A stretch of DNA of 64,000 nt from Cenococcum geophilum 1.58 (Eukaryota; Ascomycota; Dothideomycetes; Gloniales; Gloniaceae), in NCBI GenBank assembly GCA_001692895.1, contig KV748300.1, positions 1 through 64,000 of the forward strand. Reading direction: 5' to 3'. The first letter of the stretch is position 1; each line of letters opens with the position of its first letter. Shown here in pieces: positions 33,654 through 45,307 of the stretch. The notes under the pieces are model-generated. The model was not told the origin of the DNA and made no database searches. It saw only the letters and a program-made list of their open reading frames with translations. The position numbers and the translations under genes are program-made.

Positions 33654-36600
33654 GAGAATATTATATCGGCAATAAGCTTACTGGAAACCGAAGGTACAGA
33701 GTCTATCCTACTAAGAGACATAAACCTCCACCACCCGCGGTGGGGGGGTATCCATATTGCTACAGATCAACAGTCAGAGTGCCTACTAAGAGCTATAGAT
33801 ATCTGGGGCCTCAAGCTAGCTACCCCCCTAGGAGCAATTATATGGCAACGAGGCACCGCCAAAAGTACAATTGACCTCACATTTATGGACGAAGGCCTAT
33901 ACTAGAGACTCGAAAGGTGCAACCCCGAAGAAGAATAGGCACTTACCCTAGACTATATCCCTATCCAGATATAGCTAGACCTAGATACTAAAGCGCAACT
34001 AAATAGAAAAAGATACGCAATAAGGAAGCTTAAGATAAACAGTTTCCTTAATGCAGTTAAACAACAACTCTAAGACCTAGAAGAAATCCACCCAATACCA
34101 AACGAGCGAGGCTTATTGGCCACCCCCAAGGAAATTAACTAAAGACTAGAAAGGATCCAGGCAGTAATTAAAAATGGGCTAAAAGAGCACTGCCCGATCT
34201 TAAAACCAGGCCCCTACACGCGACACGTATAGTCCACATAATGCGCAGTTCTGGTTGCTAGCTAACGATAAGTAAAAAGGAAATATATAAGTAGCCACAA
34301 CCCTAAAGACGAGAGACAATATAAAGACATAAGAAACCAGCTAAAGAATACCCTAAAAAAAGAAGTAAGGAATAACTAGAGACGGTTTATAAACGAGCAT
34401 ACTTCTAACCCGAGCCTCCCCTATAATAAAGGCCTTTAGGCTATAATGAAATGGGTAAAGAAAAAGGCAGGGCGCCTAGTAGAAGACCTATACCTACTAC
34501 CCCTACGAAGAGCAGGAGAATTACAGGCCATAAATAACAATAATAAGAAGGTAAAGATCCTTATAGAAAGGTTCTTCCCCTAACTAGCTTTAGTAGACCT
34601 CAGTAATATTATAGGCAAAACACCAGTGACTTGCCTGCGGGTTAACAGCGATATAACAACAGAGGAAATAGCTAGAACTATTAGCCGCCTTTTAAATAAT
34701 ATAGTACTAGGACCAGATGGGATTCTAAATAAGGCCCTAAAAACCTATGGGCCACTTATAGCACCTTGGCTTACAGATATAGCCAGAGCATGCTTTGCTA
34801 TAGGCTACTACCCGCAACTCGGAAGATCTATAATAACGGTTGTCCTATGAAAAAAAGGCAAAGTAGATTACTTAATCCCAGGAAGCTACCGCCCTATTGC
34901 CTTAGAAAACACCCTTAATAAGATCTTAAAAAGGGTAATAGCGGAACATATAGCAGATACGGTAGAGGAACACGCCCTACTACCATAAAGCTAAATAGGG
35001 GCAAGAAAGAACTGCTTAACACTATCAGCACTTACGCTACTCGCTGCCACTATTAAATCTGCATAGGCGATGCGAAAGGACTTTATAGTATTAATACTTA
35101 GCCTAGATATTAGTAGTGCCTACGATAATATACCCCACGAGCGTCTCCTATATATCCTTAGGGCAAAGGGCTTCCTAGAATGGATTATATAATTTGTCCA
35201 AGGGTTTACAGGCCAGAAAGAAATATTACTGGTCTTTAGCGGATACCAGAGCCCCCCTATCGCAGTTACAATAGAAATACTATAAGGATTACCCCTCTTA
35301 CCTATACTCTTCCTTTTCTTTATAAATAACCTACTCAACTCCTTTAAGAAAGGGGCGACCTAAGGGATAGGCTTCGTTAACAACACAAACCTAATTACAT
35401 ACGGGCCAATAGCCGCAGAGAATTGCAGAACACTAGAGAAAGCCTATAATACTTATATAGAATAGGCAAAACGTTATAGAGTCCAATTCTCACCAGAGAA
35501 ATACCAGCTAATCTATTTTATAAGAAAACGCAACCAATCTGCAGATCTCCAGCATATAATTCGCATCTAAGGCTTTAGGGGTTAACCAGTTCAGGGCCTA
35601 AGGGTATTAGGAGTATGGGTAGATAGCAAGCTCCAGTAAAGCGCACATACGGCGTAAGCGGCCCATAAAGGCCAAGCACAGTTTATTGCTTTATCTAGGA
35701 TTGTCAATTCCACATGGGGTCCATACTTCTAGAGGTCACGCCTACTATATACAGTAGTCGTCCGGCCAACCATAACATATAAATCCAGTATTTGGGCCAT
35801 TAGAGAAACTAAAAAGGGCCCCCCTAAATTACTCCTTAAACCACTTCAAAAGGTCCAAACAGCCTACCTCTAGAGTATCATAGGTGGGTACAAGCAAACG
35901 GCCACAGCACTACTTAAGAAGGAATCCAATATTCCCCCCCTACAGTTATATATTAAAGCCGCTGCAATACAAAGGATATAAAATAAACGTAACTCTAATA
36001 TTATAAAGTATATTAAGACACGCCTAAGTAAACTATAGAGGGACCCTAGGGTGCCCCGTAGGAGAACAAACCAACAACCCCAAAGTAGGAAAGAGATATT
36101 AGAGAAACAGGTAAAGAAAGCAGAAGAAGAATAGTACCGCTTTAGGGCCCAGGCCCATATAGAGGAGGAAGGGAGACGTATAAAAGGTTAGTAAAGACAA
36201 TAGTAAGATAAAAAAAGGAGCCAAAGTAGAACACGTAAGAACGCCAGGAAACTATCTACCGCAATATAATACTAGTTGGACTAACGCTAAAGAGGTAAAT
36301 AGGAGTTAAAGGTACAGAGGCTAACTTAGGCAAAATAAACCTAAGCTATAGTATAGTTAACGCTATAGGGGGTAAATACCTAAGGGCTCCAAGAAGGCCT
36401 AACAAAGGCAGAAAATACAATAGCAACACTCTTAAGAACAGGAATAATAGGACTAAAAGATTGGCTTTACTGGGTGGGTATCCTAGTAGGTAGCCTAAGA
36501 TGCGAATATAGCTGGCCAAGACAGACACCAAAACACGTAATACTGCTATGCCCCCTACGCACCAATCAAGAAACAATACTCTTAGTAGCTGGCATAGAGA

Positions 36601-37033
36601 ACTATAATACACTGCTCTCAACATAAAAAGGCCTTAAGGCGGTTACCTAGTGGCTTATTAGTTAAAATATGCTAAATTAGTTCTGGGTTACAAGGGAAAT
36701 AATAATAGAAGGCAAGGGGGCGAGCAGCAGGTGCCCCCTAGTAACTCTACAGTAGTAGAGTAATAGTTTATAATACTAGCGCGTCCGTAGGCTTATTACG
36801 GCAGCAGTAGTTCCCAAGAAGGTTAAATAGTAAGGTAGTAGAGCACTATAGGCGACTTATAGGCGCTAAGTAGGCGAGTCCCAAAAGGCGGGGAGATAAA
36901 TTACAGGGTTTTCTTATTTTTCTTAAATAGAGTTTTCTCCCCATATGTAAATAAGAAGTAGTCCGCGTAGGCCCAATAGGGATCTAAATCGGACGTTAAG
37001 CAATGAATTATTATTATTATTATTATTATTATT
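33654..37033 (+). mobile_element. LINE-A copy 2, 5'-truncated
   Basis: 3.38 kb from the endonuclease region to an (ATT)n tail. A 12-bp target duplication AATTCTTAATTA flanks it (33642-33653, 37034-37045). The matching empty site is seen in R2 (AATTCTTAGTTA at 46363-46374). RIP is a little lighter than in copy 1, for example near 34620-34850. Confidence 0.93.
33660..36690 (+). pseudogene. LINE-A ORF2 remnant, copy 2
   Basis: Aligns with 3640-6690 of copy 1: the end of the endonuclease (about 33660-34020), reverse transcriptase (about 34560-35500) with a 74-codon open block at 34626-34850 (LRVNSDITTEEIARTISRLL, then NKALKTYGPLIAPW), and the C-terminal CCHC stretch (about 36470-36560). Many TAG/TAA codons remain, so no protein is made. 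Where copies 1 and 2 differ the changes are mostly transitions. Confidence 0.88.
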
Positions 37034-37079
37034 AATTCTTAATTATAAATATAATAAAAGGAACTTTAAATTATATATA

Positions 37080-37215
37080 TTTAAAAATAGATTAGAATAT
37101 ATTTAAAACTAAATTAGAACTAGATTAGAACTAGATTAGAATTAGATTAGAACTAAATTAGAATCAGATTAAAACTAGATTAGAATTAGATTAGAACTAG
37201 ATTAGAATATATTTT
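37080..37215. repeat. 11-bp minisatellite in R1
   Basis: About ten units of the type ATTAGAACTAG in tandem. R2 has only a short degenerate equivalent (46400-46455), so the array expanded in R1 or shrank in R2. Confidence 0.8.
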
Positions 37216-37619
37216 AAATTAGATTAAAATATATTAGGAACTTAATTTACTTTTATAGCTATATTTAACTCTAATATACTATTTTATAGCTTAAATTTTT
37301 TTAATTTTAATTATTACTAAAAGGAAGTATTTTAAATTAGAATATATAGTAAATATATAGTAAATATATTCTAAATATATTCTAAATATATTTTAAACAT
37401 ATTCTAAACATATTCTAGCTAGTTATTTATAATAATTAATTTTAATTAAGAGGTAAGTTATATAGTAGGATAAGCGATTTAGGCTTAGTTAACTATATAA
37501 CTTTATATTTTAAGTTAAGGCTACCCTATATAGGGATTATATATTAGCGCTTATAGTAGGCTAACCTTTTAATATAGTTTAGCCGACTTATAACTATGCT
37601 ATTTACTTACTATTAGTTA

Positions 37620-38157
37620 ATAATAATAATTTATTGCTTAACGTCCGATTTGGATCCCTATTGGGCCCACGCGGACTACTCCTTATGTACATATAGGGAG
37701 AAAACTCCATTTGAGAAAACCCCGTGATCCATCTCCCTACTATTTGGGACTCGCCTATAAGGCGCCTACAAGGCGCCTACAAGGCGCCTACAAGTCACCT
37801 GTGGTGCTCCTACTACCTTACTTTTTAACCTCCTTAGGAACCACTGCTGCCGTAATAAGCCTACGGACGCGCTAGTATCGCAAACTTTACTCTACTACTG
37901 TAGAGTTATTAGGGGGCGCCCGTTGCTCGCCCCCCCACCCTTTATTACCATTTCCCTTATAACCCGGAACTGGTTTAGTACATTTTAGCTAATAAGCCAC
38001 TGGGTAACCGCCTTGAGGCCTTTTTATATCAAGAGCAGTATATTATAGTTCTCTATACCAGCTACTAAAAGCATTACTTCTTAGTTGGTGCGTAAGGAGC
38101 ATAACAGTATTACGTATTTTGGTATCTGTCTTGGCCAGCTACATTTGCATCTTGGGA
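37620..38157 (-). mobile_element. LINE-A copy 3, 5'-truncated, in the Copia-B2 LTR
   Basis: 538 bp, tail on the left, flanked by TACTATTAGTTA (37608-37619 and 38158-38169), a 12-bp duplication that includes the first nine bases of the Copia-B2 LTR and three bases of its target duplication. So this LINE landed after Copia-B2. Confidence 0.9.
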
Positions 38158-38160
38158 TAC

Positions 38161-38358
38161 TATTAGTTACATAAGGTAATATCACGTAGCTACGGTTTAT
38201 AGATAGTATAATAATTATTATTCTGTATATCTTAATAAGGGAGGGCGAGGAGCTTAGGGCTCCTCGCTACGCTAGTGCCGCGGCGATACATGACGGCAAC
38301 CTGCCGTATATAACGGCAATATACCTTATATAGTGACCGCTTGCCTTTATTCCCAACA
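38161..38358 (-). mobile_element. Copia-B2 3' LTR, main part
   Basis: Reverse complement begins TGTTGGGAATAAAGGCAAGC; similar to Copia-B1 LTRs but with a different inner stretch (GCGGTCACTATATAAGGC) and a different right half, so B2 belongs to another LTR subfamily. Confidence 0.85.
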
Positions 38359-38590
38359 CTAGCAACTCTTCTTTTGCGGTTGCTATCTATATATATATAC
38401 CGCTTAACTAGCGTAATAAATATTAATCCTCCTTACTTATTAGGAGTTATAGGTAGATATTTTATTTAAAGGGCCGCTAAGGCGCTAGTAGTAAGCGAGC
38501 TAATAGCAATTTTCTATCCCGGGGATAGAAAATCCTAATTAGCTAGGTTAAGTTAGGGTCTATAAAATGTTATACTCCCCCCTTTAAAAA

Positions 38591-38652
38591 AAAGTCTTAG
38601 TAAGAGAATCTAACTAATTAAACAACTTTAACTACCGGTTAAAGTTCCTGGA
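38591..38652 (-). other. Palindromic 3'-UTR module in Copia-B2
   Basis: Inverted counterpart of 22171-22230. Here the match to the Gypsy block extends through the CTAAGACTTTT end, longer than in Copia-B1. Confidence 0.68.
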
Positions 38653-41600
38653 TATCTTAAGACCTTATATAACTAAGAAATTTCTAGAGACTCCCTTTTA
38701 ACCTAACCTTTAACTTATATATATAGAGTATTTATATTAATAAACGTCTCTAGTACCTTGTTTAGGTTTGCCTTCGTTATTATATCTACTAGGTTATCTT
38801 AGCCATTAATTTATTAAATCTTAAAGAGTTTTTAATATTTATAGGATTACTAAAGTACTATAATATTAATTATAAGGCGCTTCTCCTTTATAATACTGAG
38901 CTTAACTAAATACTTGTAGAGGGAATATAAGTTAGTGCACACAATTATAGGGATAATAGGAAGTTTAAGTTAATCTATAATTATCTTTAGGGTAGTTTTA
39001 ATTGCAATTGCTATATTAACTCTGTTAACTATTCTATATATCTCTAATGCTAAAATACTTTAGGTAACGCGCTTACTTTTAGTTAAGCTCTAATAGATAA
39101 GATTGCCATAGATTATAAAGTCATTCTCTCTAGTAAATTCGTTTGCGATAATAATCTTATATTCTAATTAGAAGCTAAAATCTTTATTATTTATAAATAA
39201 TCTATTAATAAATACAAAGATCTTAGTGGTAGGAAGATTAATAGGCATATAGAGTAGTCCCTAATTAAAATAGTTTATTTGCTAGAAAAGACGTTTATTT
39301 AGGGCAAGAACGTCGTCCTTAGTTAGTTCCTAGTATTAGGCAGTAACAGAAAGATTAAATAAAGCCTTAAGTTAACAGATAGAAGTAATATAAGCTCTAT
39401 AAGCGCGTTGCTCTATATATCCTTACTTTAGGGAATTAACGTTAATAACATTAATCTTCTTACCTTAACCCTTCTGGCGTAAAGTAATAGAATCTTTATT
39501 TAGGGAGAGGATACATCTATTAAAAAGTAATAGTGTTATTAAATTAAGCTTTTCCTTTAGCTTTGCTATAAGATTTACCTTTACTAGCTTATCCTCTTTA
39601 AGAGCTAAGAATTAGTCGTCTCCTAAGATAATTATATTATTAGTTTATATACTAATAATTCTAAATAGGGTTCCTATAGTTATAATAAGGAAGCAGGGAT
39701 TAAATATAGAAGTAGTTATTAAAAGCTTCTCTTTATAGTGCTTGCTATAGGTAGCCTACTAGTAAGTTCCTACCTCTNNNATTCTATANAATGGCTTAAG
39801 NATAACNATAATTNTATCTTTAGGATACTNGTNGCNAATTTGCTNTAGAAGGTATGCTAATATTAAGCGCTAAAGGTGCGTCTTTAATTAGGTGTAGGCT
39901 TAAGTAATATCTTATAAATAAACCACTATTCTATTCTTTATTAAGGAGGGAGCTAATATAATAATAACTTACTAACTAGCTCATTGAATTATAGGAGATT
40001 ATATAAGAATTATCTCTTTACTATTATTGTTATAACCCTAAATAATAAGCCTTAATTTCTTAAATAGGGCGTTAGTAGCTTTACCCTTAATCTTATTAAC
40101 TATCCTTAACTTAAAGATGCGAACTTTATTAAACTTAGTAGGGTTATACTTCCTAAATTTAAAAACTCCTCTTATAATAAGACCGTTAATCTCCTACTTA
40201 TCAGATGCTTAGAAAGGAGCTCCTAGGGTTATAATATAACCTTCCTTTTAGAGCTATTTTACGAGCTTAAAGTTAGCCTTCTCTTTAGCTGTTATAAAGG
40301 CCATTAATAACTTAACTTTATTCTTAATGGCGGTAACAAATTATTCTTTAAAATTAATAAGATATTAGCGATTTTATAATCCCTTTAGGCGACTTTTACC
40401 GCGTTATAGTTATAATATATCTACTATAATTGTATTAGAATTATAGTCGCCTTCTAAAGTATATTAATTATAGTTCTCCTTTAAGGCATCTTCTAGGGTA
40501 TCCTGTAAAGGCTTAGAATTATTATCTTTATAATAAGGCTTAATAATAGTTAAATGGAATTAAGTGGGTCTGTAAGGCATCTAAATAGTATAAGTTTAGC
40601 TATTAATTACAATAAGTTAGTACGGGCCTAACTATCCTCCCTTTTTATACTATACGTATACTTTAAACTGGAGTGGTAGATTAAGCGTAGTTAAGGTATT
40701 TAGGCCATTTCTTATTCCTAGTATATTATTAACCTAGTGTATAGTATAGAGACATCGCACCTCCTTTATTGCCTTATAAATAGCCTTAACTTATTATATA
40801 ATAGAGGGAGATAGTAAAGAATTGTTAGTTATTTAAGGGTAGGCGCTAAAGACTAGTAATATAGGTATAAGTTTATCTAGGCTAGCGGAATTATTAATAG
40901 CTTTAACAGCTATTTATAAGTTAAGTTCTTTACTAATATCCTTTAGTTCTAAAGAGATAATCTTATATACGCGGCGTAATGGCGCGTAATATTATTCTAC
41001 TTTTTTAATACTATTATATGCCTTAACGGGGACTTCCTTAACCTTAATTGCTATTGCCTTTATCTATTATTAGAACTCTATAAATAAGAAGTTCTTTCCT
41101 ATATTATAGATAATTTAATTAGAGGGTCCTAAATAGATATTAATCTAGTATAACTAAAGGGTATTCTATACGTTTCTAGCTAATATATCTTTTAAAAAAC
41201 GCGCGGCTTAGAAGAAGGTTAAGAAGTTAATAACTTAGAGCACTGACTTGCTGCTAAGATATATAACATTAATGATAATATAGAAGTTAAAGTTATAGTT
41301 ATCCTTAAGGGTAAACTTAAATCGGCTAGGGGACTTCTAATTTATTTAGTAGTAATAATAGTACTTTATAAGATGCTTAATTGCCTTAACCTTAACTTTA
41401 TAGCCTACTTATTAAAGAACCCTAAGTAATTAATAAACGGATAGGTGGCCAAAACGACGGTATAGTTAATGTAACTTTAACTTAGTTAGGTAGCTTTAAG
41501 TAATACTCTTTTCTAGTTAATAAAGGAGCAACTAGGGGTAACCCTACTTGCGTATAATAGGTACCCAATTATCTCCCTAAATAAATATATTCTTAAGGTT

Positions 41601-42377
41601 ATTAAGCCTAATGCCTAATTTATTTATATCTTTAATGCAAAATAGAAACGGAGTGTTTATAGGAATAATATGGAAAGTAATATATCCTAAGGGGGTTTGG
41701 ACCCTAATTGTACTAAGAAAGATTATAGTACCTTTACTAAAGCGAATTGTATATTAGCCTACCGTTAATTAGTTAATCTAAATAGAGCTATTAAGCTGCT
41801 AAAGAGCTTAAACTTAAGGTTCTTCTACTATAGATACTCCTGCGGCTCCTATATCCGGCATAATACTATAAAAGACGTACGCCGAGTATCTGTTGTTAAA
41901 GGAAAACGCAGAACTCTCCTTTAGCTCGTTAAAGATATTTAATTTTGTAATAGAATGGAGCGTAGATTAATTATTAAGAATAGCGACGGTTTATATACCA
42001 TCTACCTTACTATACTTAGTGAAGTATTAGTTAAGGGAGTAGTCCTTAATTTCTATATCTATAAGGAGCTATTCGACCTTATTAACCTTACCCTTAAGGT
42101 CTTCTACGCCTTTATATTAAACTAGAAAGCTTTAAAAGTAGGCTATAGTAACCTTGCAATTTCTAATATTTCTTATACTCTAATGGAACTTATTATATAC
42201 CTCTTTTCGCTTATTAAAGGAGTGTCTAGTTAACTAGTAATTTGGCTTCTTATAAATATAGCACTTCTTTTAGCGATTACTTTAAAATAAACCTCTATAA
42301 GGACCTCTATAATTACCTTATAGTTAATATTAATTATACCCTCTTCTATATTCCCTACTACGGCCACTATATATTTA

Positions 42378-43325
42378 GTAGTAGTAGATTCAATTTACTG
42401 TCCGACCTGGTCCCCCTAATGGGTCCACGCAGACTAATTCCTATGGGAAAAGCTTATATTATACTAAGAAAACCTATTTTTTAGGTGAACAAAAAACCTC
42501 TAAGGGAAACGTGAGAGGTAATACTTCTAGATAGCATCCGTACTACATTAACAGGAGGAAAAAAACACCATTAGGTTGCTGCTTTAAGACTCCCCTTACG
42601 CGGGAGTGTCTAAAATACCTGTCTTACCCTTATCTACCATTTAAACCATTTTTGCTATATCTGTGTATTGCCTGTATAAAGTTATATGCCTATCCCTAGC
42701 TCCTTTTCCAAGTCTCCTATAAATATCTCCTAATAATAATAACACTTGCGCTCCGCCCGGGCCTGCATACTAAGGTCTCTTATCCATTTCTTTATTAAAA
42801 GGTTTCTACAACGGGGTGTATATAACTTAGTATTACTTTTGCCCTAGGTCCTAACCCTAGGCCCTTATACCTATTTATAAGGTATAGGAGGATGCTCTAG
42901 TATTTAATAGGAGTGACTAGTCCCTATAACTAGATACCTAGGTTACCAGGTAATATTAAAATAGGGGGCTTCTGCTACGCTTAGGGCGCGGATTGTTTGC
43001 GTATGTATATGGTTGCTGTGCAGTATATATAGTATTTATAGGAGGGAGGGGGTACGCCGGAGGGATGATTGCTTGTTAATTCGAATGACCGAACGTATAC
43101 AATAGACGTAGTAGCTGTATTTAAACTTTTTGCTAGGGCTCACCCCCCAGTAAAAAAATTTCACACCACCACCACCACGTCGCTGCGCAGGCGCTGCGCA
43201 GCCGTATACACGTCTCTACGTTTGCTCTGGTAGTCTATTAACACAATTTAAATGGAACATTAATAGTAGCTGCTAGGTTTCTGGGCTCTACCGCGTGGAG
43301 GTGCAGAGGCCGATTTCATCGAGCC
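42378..43325 (-). mobile_element. SINE-D, about 1-kb non-autonomous retroposon
   Basis: 948 bp with (TAG)n tail on the left and a head GGGCTCGATGAAATCGG on the right (minus strand), flanked by CTATATATTTA (42367-42377, 43326-43336) within Copia-B2. The last about 50 bp resemble the ends of LINE-A and SINE-B (GCGTGGACCCATTAGGGGG, then CGGACAGTAAATTGAAT); head and body differ from SINE-B apart from short blocks such as CTCTGCACCT. No coding region. Lightly mutated. Confidence 0.85.
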
Positions 43326-43359
43326 CTATATATTTAATTAGTCCAGTTATAATCGTATT

Positions 43360-44830
43360 AGTTAGGAATACTTAGTTAGGTAAAATTTTTGGTATAGAAC
43401 TGTTAAGATTCTTATATTTATATCGCAGTACCTATAGCGGAGTGTAGCTTAGTATATACTCCCTTAAACGTATCTATAGGTTTATATAGCGCTAAGTTAT
43501 ACTTAGAAACGCTACGGCATGCTAAGATAACCTAGTCCCTTAGGCTATTCTTATTTTAGTAAGTTTTGGTAAGTCTATATTAGATTTTCTAGAGTTTATT
43601 AAAGAGGAGTTAAAGGTACTCTAAATAAGTCTTTATTGGGTTAGAAGTAATAACTCCCTAAAATATAGTCTCTCGCCATTTAAATATATAAAGTTGGCAA
43701 TTCTTATTAGTTTTAAAGTAGGTTTTAGTAAGCTAACGCATTATATTAAAGCTATAGTTTTTGCCCATAATATAGTTATAATAGAAAGTTACTGCCCGTC
43801 CCTTTAATATAATGGAGAAAGCGTAGTAGTACTAGTGGTATTAAATTTTAACCTTGTTGCAACAGTTATAAAAGACCTATAGTTTTACTCTAAGTATATT
43901 ATATAATTCTCCTTTAAACTTCTTCTCTTTATCTAAATATACCTTTATTAGATTCGTAACTTCTTATAATAGAGGGTTACCGGTTAGCTAGAGTAGAGGA
44001 GCTAAAGGTAGCAGAGGTAGAGAAAGAGTACCTCTAGGTAGGAGAGTACCTTTAGGTGGGAGAGTAGCGTTCTAAGGGTTTCGTTCTAAATTAAAGTTGC
44101 CTTTTAAAGAATATAGGTTAGTTTTAGGTTTCCGTAGTTAACGTATAATCTTAGCTTCTGTCTATACTGGTTCTTCTATACTAGTAATAACGGCCTAAAT
44201 ATTACTAGTAATTAGGTTACTATTCTTAGTAATATATACCCTATTCCTACGGAGAAAGTCTTAAAAATCCTAAATAATATTAATATTACTAAGTGCCTAG
44301 GTATTAACGGTCTATCCTATAAAATCCTCCCTAAAATATTCCCACAGCTATAAATTAGCGTAGTATCTACTTTAATAGAATATAATACGGTGTAGGAGAA
44401 AGCTATTAACTTATTTTGCGGTATAAGTTATTATATTAAAGGTAAATTCATCCTAATTTTTATTAATAAGTTTCGCGTGTAAAGCTACCCCTAGTAGTAA
44501 GGAGTTTTCCTAGTTGTTTAAAGTAGGCGTAGCCATATTTTTAAAGGGAGGGAAGTATTATTAGCGTAGGGATTGTCATTTAGTACGCGTTTATAACGTA
44601 TATTTGCGATTATAGGGCTTAAGACTAGTTCTAGCCTTAAATTATAAAGACTTATAAAGCGTGTTATTTTACGTAATAGACGTAAGAATTTATAATCTAG
44701 GAAAGGCTTAGGACCAGTTCTAGCCTTTAAATCCTTAAATTTGTGAAAGAGTTCTATTTAAGGTTTAGGACCAGTTCTAACCTTAAAAGATAGCTTCCTC
44801 TAGCACGAGTAGCACTAGTATAGTAGCTTA
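43360..44830. other. Unidentified decayed segment inside Copia-B2
   Basis: Alignment with Copia-B1 stops near 43360 and resumes in the leader near 44830. Plus-strand translation near 44230-44350 gives PTEKVLKILNNINITKCLGI followed by NGLSYKILPKIFPQL, faintly like the start of a LINE reverse transcriptase, but there is no other support. Three copies of a TTAGGACCAGTTCTARCCTT-type motif occur at about 44616, 44706 and 44763. It could be a truncated LINE or rearranged gag. Confidence 0.35.
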
Positions 44831-44892
44831 TTTCTTCTTAGTGAAATACCTAGCTGCTTTATAGTATAATAGTAAAGTTAACTACTAATTAG

Positions 44893-45110
44893 TATTGGTT
44901 ACATAAGGTAATATTACGTAGCTATAGTTTATAGATAGTATAATAATTATTATTCTGTATATCTTAATAAGGGAGGGCGAGGAGCTTAAGGCTCCTCGCC
45001 ACGCTAGTGCCGTGGCGATATGTGACGGCAACCTGCCGCACGTAACGGCAATTTGCTATACGTGACGGCAATATGCCTTATATAGTGACCGCTTGCCTTT
45101 ATTCCTAACA
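44893..45110 (-). mobile_element. Copia-B2 5' LTR (218 bp)
   Basis: Matches 38161-38358 and is longer by one GACGGCAAT-type internal unit. The outer edge TTCCTAACA ends at 45110, followed by CTTAC. Confidence 0.87.
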
Positions 45111-45115
45111 CTTAC

Positions 45116-45307
45116 TTTATATTAGACTTTATATCTTTTAAAAAAAATTTAAAAAAAATTTAAGGATATTTATAAAATTTTATTTTTTACCCTTTATATT
45201 TAAAGAACTAATATTATTAGCTTAGGAATATATATTTAGCTAGTTTATATTATATTTAAATATTATAAACTTATTTATATATACTTTTTAAATAAATATA
45301 ATAAATA
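45116..45307. repeat. Repeat R2, left part
   Basis: Aligns with 33456-33610 of R1; ends at the SINE-B copy 3 target duplication. AT-rich, no gene. Confidence 0.7.

Larger units (their letters stand above)
33456..37605. repeat. Repeat R1, interrupted by LINE-A copy 2
   Basis: AT-rich repeat of about 0.77 kb in two parts (33456-33653 and 37034-37605) that aligns with R2 (45116-45307 and 46317-46815). No coding potential. It contains an 11-bp minisatellite (37080-37215) and a second 11-12 bp array (TATTCTAAATA units, 37345-37430). Differences from R2 at the right end are transitions, R1 being the mutated version. Nature of the repeat unknown. Confidence 0.75.
37611..45110 (-). mobile_element. 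Copia-B2, minus strand, both LTRs (fossil, nested insertions)
   Basis: Same family as Copia-B1 in reverse. The 5' LTR is 44893-45110; the 3' LTR is split by LINE-A copy 3 (37611-37619 and 38161-38358). The flanks are CTTAC (37606-37610, 45111-45115), a 5-bp target duplication. From right to left: leader, a foreign or rearranged stretch (about 43360-44830), SINE-D at 42378-43325, the end of gag with integrase (about 41300-42360), reverse transcriptase and RNase H (about 38860-41000), and a 3' untranslated part. Broken in many places by RIP-type changes. It inserted at the R1/R2 boundary. Confidence 0.9.

Noticed and set aside
34626-34850. A 74-codon open frame as an independent gene
   Set aside because: It is a surviving block of the LINE-A reverse transcriptase, continuous with homologous remnants on both sides.
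37080-37440. CRISPR-like regularly spaced repeats
   Set aside because: Contiguous 11-12 bp minisatellite units with no spacers, in a fungal genome.
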